Shown here: positions 1-8,208 of the stretch, in pieces
How the letters are laid out: every line of letters begins with the position of its first letter
Numbering within the stretch: the first letter of the stretch is position 1
Assembly: GCF_023898865.1 (NCBI RefSeq)
Contig: NZ_JAGSOV010000039.1
Location: 62,001 to 126,000, forward strand
Source of the DNA: Pseudonocardia humida
Lineage (GTDB): Bacteria; Actinomycetota; Actinomycetes; Mycobacteriales; Pseudonocardiaceae
Reading direction: 5' to 3'
Length of the DNA: 64,000 nt
Position numbers and translations under genes: made by a program
The notes under the pieces: generated by a model
The model's input: the letters and a program-made list of their open reading frames with translations, nothing else
Told to the model about the DNA's origin: nothing
Databases searched by the model: none

Positions 1-1005
1 CAGCGCCAGCGAGCTGACCAGCGAGACGCCCACGTTGAGCAGGCCCATCAGCGGCCGGAACAGCCCGGACTGCAGGGTGGTGAAGGCGATCAGGGTGCCG
101 ATCGTCATCGCGCCGCCGGTGATCGGCAGGCCGGCGCCGAGGTAGATGACCGCGGGGATGGCGGCGAAGACGACGCTGGTCGAGGCCATCCGCCAGCGGC
201 CGGCGAGCTGCGCGCGCAGCTCCAGGTCGATCAGCCGCTCCGACGAGCCGGTGAACCGCTCGACGAGCGCCGGTCCGGCGCCCATGGTGCGGGCCAGCTG
301 GATGCCGTTGATCGACAGCGCCTCCTCGACGGTGACGTTGAGGTCGGCCAGCTCGCGCTGCTGGGCCGAGGTGATGGTGCGCCGCAGCGCGGCCACCCGG
401 CGGGTCAGCCAGATCGCCGGCGGCAGCACGACCAGCGAGATGAGGGAGAGCTGCCAGGACAGCGCGACCATGGCGACGGCGGTGGCCACGGCCGTGGTCA
501 GGTTCGACGCCACGGAGGTGGCCGTGGAGGTGACCACCGACTGCATGCCGCCGATGTCGTTGGTGATGCGGGACTGCACCTCGCCGGTGCGGGTGCGGGT
601 GAAGAAGGCCAGCGACTGGCGCTGCAGGTGCGCGAACACGTCGGTGCGCAGCCGGTGCATGATCTGCTGGCCGACCTTCGTCGACAGCCAGGTCTGGACG
701 ACCCCGAGCGCCGCGGTCACGGCGGCGACGGCGACCATGGCGCCGGTCAGCCAGGCCAGCAGGGGCACGTCGCGCTCGGGGAGCGCGGTGTCGATCACCG
801 CGCGGAGCAGGAACGGCGAGGCCATCGCCACGATCGACGAGGCCGCGATGGTCGCGATGACGACGGTCAGCGCGCGGCGGTGGGGCCGGAACAGCCGGCC
901 GATGCGGCCCAGCGAGACCTCGCGGGCCTGGGCCTTCTCGGCGGCGGTGACGGTGGGGCGGCGCAGGTCGGAGCGGCGCGGTCCGGAGTCGGGAGCGGGG
1001 GGCAA
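1..1005 (-). CDS. ABC transporter, exporter-type membrane domain (partial)
   Basis: The 5' part of an ABC exporter half-transporter; the 3' part, including the ATPase domain, lies beyond the window edge. I chose the TTG at 1005-1003 because AGGAGA sits five bases upstream and the frame stays open to base 1. The translated part is a typical ABC transmembrane domain: a basic N-terminus, a hydrophobic first helix followed by a DTALPE-like stretch, then a QxxxxRLRTDVFxHLQ coupling region and GEVQSRITND. It faces a MarR regulator across 76 bp that hold a palindrome, which suggests drug or metabolite efflux controlled by that regulator. The substrate is unknown. ABC membership is confident; function is inferred from context. 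Confidence 0.85.
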   Translation of the reverse strand, partial: MPPAPDSGPRRSDLRRPTVTAAEKAQAREVSLGRIGRLFRPHRRALTVVIATIAASSIVAMASPFLLRAVIDTALPERDVPLLAWLTGAMVAVAAVTAALGVVQTWLSTKVGQQIMHRLRTDVFAHLQRQSLAFFTRTRTGEVQSRITNDIGGMQSVVTSTATSVASNLTTAVATAVAMVALSWQLSLISLVVLPPAIWLTRRVAALRRTITSAQQRELADLNVTVEEALSINGIQLARTMGAGPALVERFTGSSERLIDLELRAQLAGRWRMASTSVVFAAIPAVIYLGAGLPITGGAMTIGTLIAFTTLQSGLFRPLMGLLNVGVSLVSSLAL

Positions 1006-1024
1006 AGGCGTCTCCTGGGTCGAA

Positions 1025-1054
1025 GTTGCTGAGGTAACCTCACTATGAGGCAAC
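1025..1054. promoter_or_regulatory. Candidate MarR operator between ABC gene and marR
   Basis: The divergent intergenic region contains a perfect 13-bp palindrome TGAGGTAACCTCA (1030-1042), nested in GTTGC (1025-1029) and GCAAC (1050-1054) arms. MarR regulators commonly bind such dyads between themselves and a divergent target. Binding is inferred, not shown. Confidence 0.5.
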
Positions 1055-1081
1055 AACCCGACCGGTTGCTAGGGTATTCCG

Positions 1082-1492
1082 GTGGCCGAGGACGAGTCCC
1101 TCCCCGAGCTGTTCCGCCTGGTCAACCGGCGCCTGCGGCAGTTGGCCCGGGAGTCGCTCGACCCGTGGGACGTCACCCCCGGCCAGTCCCGGGCCTTGGG
1201 CGTGCTGCTGCGCGGCGGGCCGCTGCGGCTCAGCGAGCTCGCCGAGCGGCTGCGGATCGTCCCGCGCTCGACCACCGAGGTGGTCGACGCGCTGCAGGCC
1301 GCCGGTCTGGTCGAGCGCCGCCCCGACCCGCACGACCGCCGTGCGGTGCTGGTCGCGCTCACCGATCACGGCAGCCGGGTCGGCGAGGCCGTGCGGGCCG
1401 CGCGCGCGGCCGAGGCCGAGCGGTTCTTCGGCGCGCTCGACGAACCGGACCGGGTCGAACTGGCCCGGATCCTGCGGGCGCTGGTCGGCTAG
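1082..1492 (+). CDS. MarR-family transcriptional regulator
   Basis: A 136-aa winged-helix regulator starting at GTG. Residues about 30-100 form the MarR wHTH, with LRLSELAERLRI as helix-turn-helix, a recognition helix around STTEVVDALQAAGLV, and the conserved wing DPHDRRAVLVALT. N- and C-terminal helices serve dimerisation. It is divergent from an ABC exporter gene and the shared intergenic palindrome overlaps both start regions, so it probably represses itself and the exporter until a ligand binds. The family is certain; the ligand cannot be read from sequence. Confidence 0.9.
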   Translation: MAEDESLPELFRLVNRRLRQLARESLDPWDVTPGQSRALGVLLRGGPLRLSELAERLRIVPRSTTEVVDALQAAGLVERRPDPHDRRAVLVALTDHGSRVGEAVRAARAAEAERFFGALDEPDRVELARILRALVG

Positions 1493-1521
1493 GCGGTTCG
1501 GGGGCGCGGAATTGCCCGCGG

Positions 1522-1540
1522 CGGGCCGCCGGGCGGCCCG
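1522..1540 (+). terminator. Candidate hairpin downstream of marR
   Basis: CGGGCCGCC and GGCGGCCCG form a perfect inverted repeat around one base, 30 bp after the marR stop. There is no T-run, so it is a GC-rich actinobacterial-type terminator candidate only. Confidence 0.35.
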
Positions 1541-1808
1541 ACGGTGAACATTGCTCCGGTGGACGGGAATTCGCCCGCCGCTCGTCGTCGGCGCATATCC
1601 GTGGGTTCCGGGCGCGGCGTTCCCGCCGTCGACCTGCCGTCGACCTGGTCGGGCGCGCCCGAACCGGTCGACCGAGTCTGGGAACTTCCTGTGGATTCTC
1701 CGGGACACGCAGAGCGCGCCGTGTGGCCGGTCGGGCGGATGTGGTATTCATTCGCCCTACCGGGCGGGGTCGGCCCGGAAACAAAACTTCGGAGAAGGAG
1801 TGTGACCT
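1541..1808. other. Intergenic region upstream of lsr2
   Basis: Together with the hairpin before it, the 316 bp between marR and lsr2 contain no convincing gene. TATTCA at 1743-1748 could be a -10 element for lsr2, but I see no clear -35. The stretch before the start carries GGAGAAGGAG, a strong Shine-Dalgarno sequence. Confidence 0.4.
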
Positions 1809-2165
1809 GTGGCGCAGAAGGTGGAAACCCGGCTGGTCGACGATCTGGACGGGTCCGAGGCCGTGGAAACGGTCCGGTTCGCGCTGGAGGGGCGCCAGTA
1901 CGAGATCGATCTGTCCGAGGGCAACGCGGCGCGCCTGCGCGAGGGCCTGGCCGCCTTCGTGGCGTCGGCCCGTCGGGCCGGGGGAGCGCGCGGCGGTCGG
2001 ACGGCCGTCCCGGCGTCCACGGGTGCCGCGGTCTCGAGCCGCAAGGCCACCGACCGCGAGCACGGTGCCGCGGTCCGCGAGTGGGCCCGCGCCAACGGCT
2101 TCGAGGTGTCGAGCCGCGGGCGGATCTCCACCGAGATCCTCACCGCCTACGAGCAGCGCTCGTAA
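1809..2165 (+). CDS. lsr2: Lsr2-like nucleoid-associated protein
   Basis: A 118-aa Lsr2 homologue, the actinobacterial H-NS-like protein that coats AT-rich DNA and silences horizontally acquired genes. The N-terminal dimerisation half starts AQKVETRLVDDLDG and runs through the beta-strands FALEGRQYEIDLSE. A variable linker covers about 60-80, and the C-terminal DNA-binding half contains VREWARANG and the AT-hook-like RGR (residues 103-105). The length matches the family. The GTG start follows a GGAGAAGGAG ribosome site. It sits alone, with its own upstream region. Many actinomycetes carry more than one copy, so this need not be the main one. Confidence 0.93.
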   Translation: MAQKVETRLVDDLDGSEAVETVRFALEGRQYEIDLSEGNAARLREGLAAFVASARRAGGARGGRTAVPASTGAAVSSRKATDREHGAAVREWARANGFEVSSRGRISTEILTAYEQRS

Positions 2166-2229
2166 GCGGCCGCGCGCGGCTCGCGGCTCCCGCCGCCTGC
2201 GGGACGACCGGAGCCGGGGCGAGCGGTGC

Positions 2230-2865
2230 TCACGCCTCGGGGCCGGTCGCGATCCCCACGTGGGTGCGGTGGTGGCGGGGTCGCTCGATCTCGTCGAGCA
2301 CCGCGATCGCGAAGTCCGGGTAGCTCACCCGGGCGGCCGCGTCGGCCGCCGCGGTGGCGTAGCGCCCGGTGCGCGCACCGCCGTGGTCGAAGTCGCCGGA
2401 CGGGCTCAGCACCAGCCAGTCCGGCGCCGGGTCCGCGGCGGCCAGCACGTCGGCGCCCGCCGCGTGCCCGAGGTAGAACGCGCGGTACTCCTGCGGGTAG
2501 CCGGGCGTGTCCATCAGCAGCGGTCCGTGCGGCGTCGGGAGCACCGGGGCCAGCCCGACGTGCACCAGCCGTCGCACCCCGCTCCGGGTCAGCCCGGCGA
2601 CCAGCGCCCGCGCCGCGGCCGGGAAGAACACCGCGGGATCGGCCGTGAGGTCGGCCGCCGCGCAGACGGCCGCGTCGTGGCCGGCGGCCAGGCGGGCCAC
2701 CGCGTCGGCGTCGGTGACGTCGGCCGCGGCGACCCGCCCGGGGAGGTCGGGGTGGCGCGCCGGGTCGCGCACCACGGCTGTCACCCCGTGCCCGCGCCTG
2801 CGGGCCTCGTCGAGCACGGCGCGGCCCGCGCGGCCGCCCGCTCCGAAGACGATGATCTCGTTCAC
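2230..2865 (-). CDS. NAD(P)-binding, NmrA/SDR-a-type oxidoreductase
   Basis: A 211-aa atypical short-chain-dehydrogenase-like protein. The Rossmann nucleotide-binding motif GAGGRAG is at residues 8-14, followed by an NmrA-like fold (ADVTDADAVARLAAG, GVRRLVHVGLAPV). No YxxxK catalytic pair is evident, as in NmrA-like and anti-sigma-factor-antagonist-type members. The GTG at 2865 is the sensible start; longer extensions run into the divergent regulator. It is divergent from an HxlR regulator (69 bp), a common pairing for redox or electrophile-sensing NAD(P)-binding proteins. The substrate is unknown. Confidence 0.8.
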   Translation of the reverse strand: MNEIIVFGAGGRAGRAVLDEARRRGHGVTAVVRDPARHPDLPGRVAAADVTDADAVARLAAGHDAAVCAAADLTADPAVFFPAAARALVAGLTRSGVRRLVHVGLAPVLPTPHGPLLMDTPGYPQEYRAFYLGHAAGADVLAAADPAPDWLVLSPSGDFDHGGARTGRYATAAADAAARVSYPDFAIAVLDEIERPRHHRTHVGIATGPEA

Positions 2866-2934
2866 CCCGCGGACGCTAGCCCGGGCCGCGGTTTCCCCCG
2901 GGATACCACGAGGTCCTCGGCTACTGTCGGCGCC

Positions 2935-3300
2935 GTGACCGCGCCGCTGGACCCGGACATGTTCGATCCGGTCTGCCCCTCGGACCTGTCCCCGATCCGG
3001 TTCGGCGACAAGTGGTCCGGGATGGTCATCCGCTGCCTGCGCGCGGGCCCGCGCCGGTTCTCCGAGCTGCGGGTGCCGCTGCGCGGGGTGACGGCGAAGG
3101 TGCTCACCCGGTCGTTGCGCATCCTCGAGCGCGACGGGCTCGTCCTGCGCCGCGCCGGCGCCGGGCGCGTCGAGTACGCGCTCACCGACCTCGGCCGCAG
3201 CCTGCTGGGGCCGATGGACACCGCCTGCGCGTGGACCGCGGCGCACTGGGACGAACTCCTCGACGCCCGTGAGGGCGCCGGGCCACCGGCGACGGGCTGA
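2935..3300 (+). CDS. HxlR-family transcriptional regulator
   Basis: A 121-aa winged-helix protein of the HxlR type: a conserved cysteine near the N-terminus (DPVCPSDLSPIRFGDKWS), then FSELRVPLRGVTAKVLTRSLRILERDGLV and a wing with VEYALTDLGRSLL. The N-terminal Cys is typical of redox or electrophile-sensing HxlR regulators. The GTG at 2935 is chosen; ATG 2959 is an alternative. It is divergent from the NAD(P)-binding protein and likely controls it. Confidence 0.88.
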   Translation: MTAPLDPDMFDPVCPSDLSPIRFGDKWSGMVIRCLRAGPRRFSELRVPLRGVTAKVLTRSLRILERDGLVLRRAGAGRVEYALTDLGRSLLGPMDTACAWTAAHWDELLDAREGAGPPATG

Positions 3301-3310
3301 GCCCCGCGCC

Positions 3311-4450
3311 TCACCTGCTGAGCGCGTCCTGGATCGTCGTGGTGAACGCGCCGAACACCTCGGCGTCGGGCGGCAGCACCTGGGTCAGCAGGACGGCGGC
3401 GAGGTCGTGCCCGGGCCAGGAGTACCACAGGGTGCCCAGCCCGCCCGCCCAGCCGTAGCGGCGCCCGACCGGCGTCTCGACGACCCCGACGCCGTAGCCC
3501 CACCCGCCGGAGTCGAGGAAGGTCGCCGCGGACGGGCCGCCGCGCTGCTCGGGGGTGAGCCGATCGGTGGTCATCGCCGCCACCGAGGCCGGGGTGAGCA
3601 GGCCGGCGCCGTCGTCGAGCAGCATCCCGGCGAACCGGAGCAGGTCCGCCGCGGTCGAGACCAGCCCGCCGCGGGCGTCGGGGAAGGCGGGCGGGGCCAG
3701 CCAGCGGCTGTCGGACGCGCCGTCGAACACGGTGAGCGCGTCGCCGTCGCGGGCGTAGGAGGGCACCAGCCGGGCGGGATCGGCGACGAAGCCGGTGTCG
3801 ACCATGCCCAGCGGCCCGCACAGCCGCTCGGCCAGCACGACGTCGAGCGGCTGCCCCGCCGCCCGCGCCAGCACCGCGCCGAGCACGGCGAAGGACATCT
3901 CGTAGCGCCACACCGCGCCCGGCTGTTCCAGCAGGGGGAGGGTCGCGAACCGGGCGACCCACTCGTCGGGCGCGGGCGGCCCGGTCGGGTCGGGCGGTCC
4001 GAAGCCGAGCCCGAGGCCGGTGGCGCGCTCGACGGTCGGGCAGTCGGACTCCCACACCCACCCGAAGCCCATGCGCATGCTCAGCAGGTCCTCGACGGTC
4101 ACCGCGCGCTCCGCGGGCACGGTGTCCTCCGGTGGCCCGTCGATCGCCCGCAGCACCCTGCGGTCGGCGAGCGCGGGGAGGAACCGCTCGACCGGGTCGT
4201 GCAGCGCCAGCAGCCCGTCCTGGACCAGGCGCAGGGCCAGCGCCGCCACGACGGGCTTGGTGTTCGAGCTGATCCGCACCACGGCGTCGGCGCGCAGCGG
4301 GTCGCCGCCGGGGCCGGTGGCACCCGCGGCCTCCACGGTCGTGCGCCCACCGTGGCGCACCCCGACGATCGCGCCGGGCACCCGGCCGGCGTCCACCTGC
4401 GCGCGGATCCCGGACATCACCTCTGCGGCCCGCATGCCGGGGATTATCAC
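3311..4450 (-). CDS. Serine hydrolase, beta-lactamase/EstB family
   Basis: A 379-aa class-C beta-lactamase-fold hydrolase. The nucleophile motif SxxK is S62-N-T-K65, and the second motif, normally YxN, appears as Y183-E-M-S. A C-terminal GWAGGLGTLWYSWP stretch fits the third motif region. No signal peptide is evident, so it is probably cytoplasmic and acts as an esterase or peptidase rather than a true beta-lactamase. It stands alone between an HxlR gene and a divergent Nudix gene. The family is confident; the substrate is not assigned. Confidence 0.88.
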   Translation of the reverse strand: MIIPGMRAAEVMSGIRAQVDAGRVPGAIVGVRHGGRTTVEAAGATGPGGDPLRADAVVRISSNTKPVVAALALRLVQDGLLALHDPVERFLPALADRRVLRAIDGPPEDTVPAERAVTVEDLLSMRMGFGWVWESDCPTVERATGLGLGFGPPDPTGPPAPDEWVARFATLPLLEQPGAVWRYEMSFAVLGAVLARAAGQPLDVVLAERLCGPLGMVDTGFVADPARLVPSYARDGDALTVFDGASDSRWLAPPAFPDARGGLVSTAADLLRFAGMLLDDGAGLLTPASVAAMTTDRLTPEQRGGPSAATFLDSGGWGYGVGVVETPVGRRYGWAGGLGTLWYSWPGHDLAAVLLTQVLPPDAEVFGAFTTTIQDALSR

Positions 4451-4494
4451 GCGGACGCGGGGCGCACCGCCGATCCGGTGGTTAGGCTCCGCCG

Positions 4495-4980
4495 ATGGTC
4501 GGTCCGCTGCGCCGCCTCCGCCTGCTCCTGCGCCGGATCGGGTCGGGTCGGTCGGCGCCGCGCAGGGCGCCCAAGCCGCGGGCGGTGGCCGTCGTCGTCG
4601 ACGACGACCGGGTCCTGGTGATGAGGCGGCACAAGCGCGGGCGCGACTACGCCGTCCTGCCCGGCGGCGGCGTGGAGGAGGGCGAGACCGCGGCCGGTGC
4701 CGCGCTGCGCGAGCTGCACGAGGAGACCACCCTCGTCGCCGAGATCGATCGGCTGCTGTGGACCGGTCGGCACAACGACCGGCCGGCCTCGTACTTCCTG
4801 ATGACCGCCGTGCGGGGGCGCGCCGCCCTGTCCGGGCCGGAGGCGCGGGCGAACCGGCCGGACAACCGCTACGAGCTGCGCTGGGCGACCGCCGACCAGT
4901 TCGCCGAGCTCGGCCTGCACCCGTCCGACATCCGCGGCCCGCTCGCCGAGCTGCTCAGCGGCCGTGCGCACCCGAGCTGA
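4495..4980 (+). CDS. Nudix hydrolase
   Basis: A 161-aa Nudix protein. The Nudix box spans residues 58-80 with G58, E64, R72, E73, E76 and E77 in register; the usual glycine near the end is Thr79, a mild deviation. The N-terminal basic stretch precedes the beta-strand AVAVVVDDDRVLVMRR. Family members cleave nucleoside diphosphates linked to another moiety. The substrate cannot be inferred. Divergent from the serine hydrolase with about 45 bp between. Confidence 0.9.
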   Translation: MVGPLRRLRLLLRRIGSGRSAPRRAPKPRAVAVVVDDDRVLVMRRHKRGRDYAVLPGGGVEEGETAAGAALRELHEETTLVAEIDRLLWTGRHNDRPASYFLMTAVRGRAALSGPEARANRPDNRYELRWATADQFAELGLHPSDIRGPLAELLSGRAHPS

Positions 4981-5003
4981 GGCGGACCGTTCCGACCCGC
5001 GGC

Positions 5004-6038
5004 TCAGTCGGCCTCGTCGCCCGGGCCGGCCGCTCGGGCGGCTCGCCGGGACAGCTCGGCGAAGGCGCGGCGGAGCTCGGGCGGGCCGATCACGTCGAGG
5101 TCGGCGTCGAACCGGGCGAGGGCGGCGGCGAGCGCGGGCCAGGACCAGGAGCCGAGGCGGACCCGGCAGCGCTCGGGCCCGTCCGGCTCGACGAGGCCGT
5201 CGCCGACGAACGGGACCACCTCGGCGACCGGGCGGTCGAGCACCACCTCGCCGGTGCAGGGCCACCGGTCGCTATCGGCCGAGCCCTTGAAGCGGGCGGC
5301 GAGGACCGTGGCGGCGTCCCCACCGGGGAGCTCGCGCGGGCTGAACCGGGGCCCGTTGGGGATCCTGAGGGTCATGCGGTCGGCGCGGAAGCTGCGCCAG
5401 TCCGCGCGCTCGGGGTCCCAGCCCAGGACGTACCACCGGCCGGACCGCGCCACCAGGTGATGGGGCTGCACCCGCCGCGCGGGCCGCGGGGCGTCAGCGC
5501 CCTCAGCGCCGTCGCCACCGGTCGTGGGCCCGCGGTAGTCGAACCGCAGCTCCTCCCGGGCGCGGATCGCGGTGCTCACCGCGACGAGCAGCCGCACGTC
5601 GGCCTGCGGGGCGCCGTGGGGTGCGCGTTCGGCCGTGGTGAACCGCAGGGCGTCGACCCGCCGGCGCAACCGGGCCGGCATGACCTGCCGCACGGTCGCC
5701 AGCGCCCGCGCCGCGCCCTCCTCGATGCCGGCGCCCGCGGTCACGGCGATCCGCAGGGCGACGGCCAGGGCGACGGCCTGGTCGTCGTCGAACAGCAGCG
5801 GGGGCAGGTCGTCGCCCGCGTCGAGCCGGTACCCGCCGTCGGGCCCCTTGGTCGCGTGGATCGGGTAGCCGATCTCGCGCAGCCGGTCGACGTCGCGCCG
5901 CACCGTCCGCGGGCTCACGTCGAGCCGGTGCGCGAGCAGCGCTCCGGGCCAGTCCCGGCGGGCCTGCAGCAGCGACAGCAGAGCGAGCAGGCGCCCGGAG
6001 GTCGCCGTCGCGGATGTGGTCGGCACGGCGCCCATCAT
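5004..6038 (-). CDS. HTH/WYL-domain transcriptional regulator (YafY type)
   Basis: A protein of about 344 aa with a DeoR-like HTH at the N-terminus (LLALLSLLQARRDW, recognition helix VSPRTVRRDVDRLREIGYPI) and a WYL domain in the middle (HHLVARSGRWYVLGWDPERADWRSFRADRM). The WYL domain is a ligand-sensing beta-barrel seen in many actinobacterial regulators, including PafBC. Two adjacent ATGs (6038 and 6035) are possible starts. It is divergent from the VOC-family gene, which is the classical YafY/VOC pairing and its likely target. Confidence 0.88.
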   Translation of the reverse strand: MMGAVPTTSATATSGRLLALLSLLQARRDWPGALLAHRLDVSPRTVRRDVDRLREIGYPIHATKGPDGGYRLDAGDDLPPLLFDDDQAVALAVALRIAVTAGAGIEEGAARALATVRQVMPARLRRRVDALRFTTAERAPHGAPQADVRLLVAVSTAIRAREELRFDYRGPTTGGDGAEGADAPRPARRVQPHHLVARSGRWYVLGWDPERADWRSFRADRMTLRIPNGPRFSPRELPGGDAATVLAARFKGSADSDRWPCTGEVVLDRPVAEVVPFVGDGLVEPDGPERCRVRLGSWSWPALAAALARFDADLDVIGPPELRRAFAELSRRAARAAGPGDEAD

Positions 6039-6139
6039 GCCCGCAGAAGCGGACGAACCCTGTCCTGTACTACGACGAGGCTGGTCCTCGTCACCGGGTC
6101 TCCGGTGCACGCACCAGCACTCGACAGCGAGGACGCACG

Positions 6140-6607
6140 ATGGGTCTCACCACCACCACGCACCTGAACTTCCGCGGCACCGCCCGGGAAGCCCTGGAGT
6201 ACTACGGCGAGGTGTTCGACGGCGAGGTCGCCGTCACCACCTACGGCCAGGTCGGGATGCCCGCGGAGCTCCCCGACGCCGGCAAGGTCGTCTTCGGCGG
6301 CGTCCAGGCCGGCAACGGCTTCCGCGTCATGGCCTACGACGTCCCCGGGCAGCAGGCGGGCGCGGCCACCGACCCGACCGGCTCCACGCGCCGGGAGAAC
6401 GGCGTGACGATCACCGACCGGCCGTTCTTCGTCTCGGTGCGCGGCGCCACCCTCGACGAGACCACGCGGTACTGGGACCGCCTCGCCGAGGGCGCCTCGA
6501 TCATCGAGCCGCTGGGCGCGTCGGCGTGGTCCGCCGGGTTCGGGATGCTCACCGACCGCTTCGGGGTCACCTGGGTCCTCGACGTCGAGGCCCCCCGCGC
6601 CACCTGA
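6140..6607 (+). CDS. VOC-family protein (PhnB/glyoxalase-like)
   Basis: A 155-aa vicinal-oxygen-chelate protein of the PhnB type: the opening strand LTTTTHLNFRGTAREALEYYGEVF, GKVVFGGVQAGNGFRVMAYDVP, and the C-terminal GMLTDRFGVTWVLDVE. Such proteins form paired beta-alpha-beta-beta-beta modules and often bind metals or aromatic drugs. It is divergent from the WYL regulator (about 100 bp), suggesting local control. The exact activity is unknown. Confidence 0.88.
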   Translation: MGLTTTTHLNFRGTAREALEYYGEVFDGEVAVTTYGQVGMPAELPDAGKVVFGGVQAGNGFRVMAYDVPGQQAGAATDPTGSTRRENGVTITDRPFFVSVRGATLDETTRYWDRLAEGASIIEPLGASAWSAGFGMLTDRFGVTWVLDVEAPRAT

Positions 6608-6672
6608 TCCGGCCCTTCCCGCGGCGCCGGCCCGGTGCTCCCGTCCGAGGACAGGAGCACCGGGCCGCCCCT

Positions 6673-7008
6673 TCAGCCGCGCACGGCGACGGTGAGCAGC
6701 ACGGCGGAGTCCTCCAGCGCGTCGAGGGCGTGCCGGGCATCGGGCACGATGAGGAGGTCGCCGGGGGAACCCTCCCAGCCGACGTCACCGGCCCGCAGGC
6801 GGACGCGGCCGTGCAGCACGTGCACGGTGGCCTCGCCCGGACTCCCGTGCTCCTCCAACCCGCGCCCGGCGATCAACGCGATCAGAGTCTGCCGCAGCAC
6901 GTGTTCGTGCCCGCCGAACACCGTCTGGGCACTGCGCCCGCTCGAAGCCCGGCGCGCCAGTTCCAACTGCTGGCGGGCCAGAGCGGTCAGCGACGACTTC
7001 TCTGCCAT
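6673..7008 (-). CDS. Small cupin-domain protein
   Basis: A single-domain cupin of about 111 aa. GEATVHVLHGRVRLRAGDVGWEGSPGDLLIVPDARHAL matches the cupin core, with the metal-binding motifs partly changed: the usual HxH of motif 1 is replaced by EHGSPGEATVHV. It could be a small ligand-binding or stress protein rather than a dioxygenase. I prefer ATG 7008 (MAEKSS) over the ATG three codons upstream at 7017. Confidence 0.8.
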   Translation of the reverse strand: MAEKSSLTALARQQLELARRASSGRSAQTVFGGHEHVLRQTLIALIAGRGLEEHGSPGEATVHVLHGRVRLRAGDVGWEGSPGDLLIVPDARHALDALEDSAVLLTVAVRG

Positions 7009-7017
7009 GGGGATCAC

Positions 7018-7562
7018 CTTCCGGCCCGGTCCGGGGCACAGGGTTGGCGGGGAGACGCTGCCAGGGGCCAGGGCAGCGATGGACGTGCTGGTCTGCGATC
7101 CGAGGATGTCCCCGGTCTACTGCGTCACGGTAGGCGAGGGGTGCACCGCGGCGGGCGGGGTCCGGGTGCGTCCGCCCAGCGGTCCAGGCTTCGGTGTCGT
7201 GGCGGAGTCGACGGTGGGTGACGCTGGTTCTCAAACGGGACCCCCTTGCCGGCACGGTCCACGCCGCCGGCGCGTCCAGTGCTCAGACAGTGCGCCGGCG
7301 AGCCCGCTGTCCCCACGGCCGCAGGTCACGTCATGAGGGGGCCGTTGGTCCCGGGCCCTCGTGCAGTTCGGCCCGGCGTGCCGGATCCCGCCCAGCCCGG
7401 TGTCGAGGTCGAGCAGCAGGTCGTCGTCGGCTCACCCATCGCGGTGCCGGTCGGTCGTCCGGCCGGGCCGAGGGGTGCGACACTGAGGATCTCCCAGCGC
7501 GCCTGGACCTGCCCGGACCCCGCTGCCTCGCCGCTCACCTCGAGACCAAAGGCGGCGAAGCT
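7018..7562. other. Intergenic region of 545 bp without a supported gene
   Basis: Open frames exist on both strands, as expected at this GC content, but none has a recognisable domain or a convincing ribosome site. No tRNA-like fold, riboswitch core or repeat was seen. Confidence 0.4.
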
Positions 7563-8060
7563 GTGCCCGGCATCGATGAGACCTCGGTACGTCCGGCGAC
7601 GATCAGCCTCGGCGAGCTGACCGCACTCACCCGACGCATCGCCACCGAGGTGCGAGCGGGGCTGCACCGGGTGCCCATCGACCCCGACCGCCGCTGGTAC
7701 CGGCAGTTGCGCGACGACGGCGTGGTCGACGTCTGGCTGATCGGCTGGGCCACCGGGCAGTCCACGGAGCTGCACGACCACGGTGGCTCGCTGGGTGCCC
7801 TGACCGTCGTGTCGGGGATGCTCGCCGAGCACCGCTGGGCGCCGCACCGCGGTGGCATCCGGGCCCGGAGTCTGCGGACGGGGAGCAGCCAGGGCTTCCG
7901 GCTCGGGCACGTGCACGACGTCGTCAACCACGGGGTGGTGTCGGCGGTCAGCGTGCACGCCTACTCCCCGCCGCTGACTGTCATGTCGTACTACGCCCTC
8001 GACCCGGGCGCCGCCGCCCTGCGCAGGCTCCGGACGGTCCCGGACGGGTTGCCGGGATGA
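7563..8060 (+). CDS. Cysteine dioxygenase family protein
   Basis: A 165-aa type I cysteine-dioxygenase-like cupin, which would oxidise a thiol such as L-cysteine to the sulfinate with Fe(II). The three-histidine facial triad is readable: His71 and His73 in ELHDHGGS and His118 in GHVHDVVNHG. The tyrosine region HAYSPPL (Tyr134) corresponds to the Cys-Tyr cofactor tyrosine of the family. The GTG start at 7563 gives a family-typical length, but its ribosome site is weak. 3-mercaptopropionate or another thiol acid is an alternative substrate. No sulfur-metabolism partner gene follows; the next sequence is a decayed IS. Confidence 0.85.
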   Translation: MPGIDETSVRPATISLGELTALTRRIATEVRAGLHRVPIDPDRRWYRQLRDDGVVDVWLIGWATGQSTELHDHGGSLGALTVVSGMLAEHRWAPHRGGIRARSLRTGSSQGFRLGHVHDVVNHGVVSAVSVHAYSPPLTVMSYYALDPGAAALRRLRTVPDGLPG

Positions 8061-8208
8061 CAGCGGGGTGCCCGCACCGATCGGCGCGCGCACCTTCCCG
8101 GTCCGCCGGTCAGCGGACCCAGTGGTTCCGCTGCGCGGGGTTGCATGTGTCGCGCGTCAGACTTCTTGGCAGGCCCGTTTCTTGCGGGTCTGACCACGGA
8201 GGAACCTG

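Noticed and set aside
146-1048. A 300-aa + strand frame over the ABC transporter
   Set aside because: The minus strand encodes an evident ABC transmembrane domain with a ribosome site; the + strand frame has no recognisable content.
7018-7562. Possible riboswitch upstream of the cysteine-dioxygenase-like gene
   Set aside because: I found no SAM, cobalamin or other recognisable conserved core.
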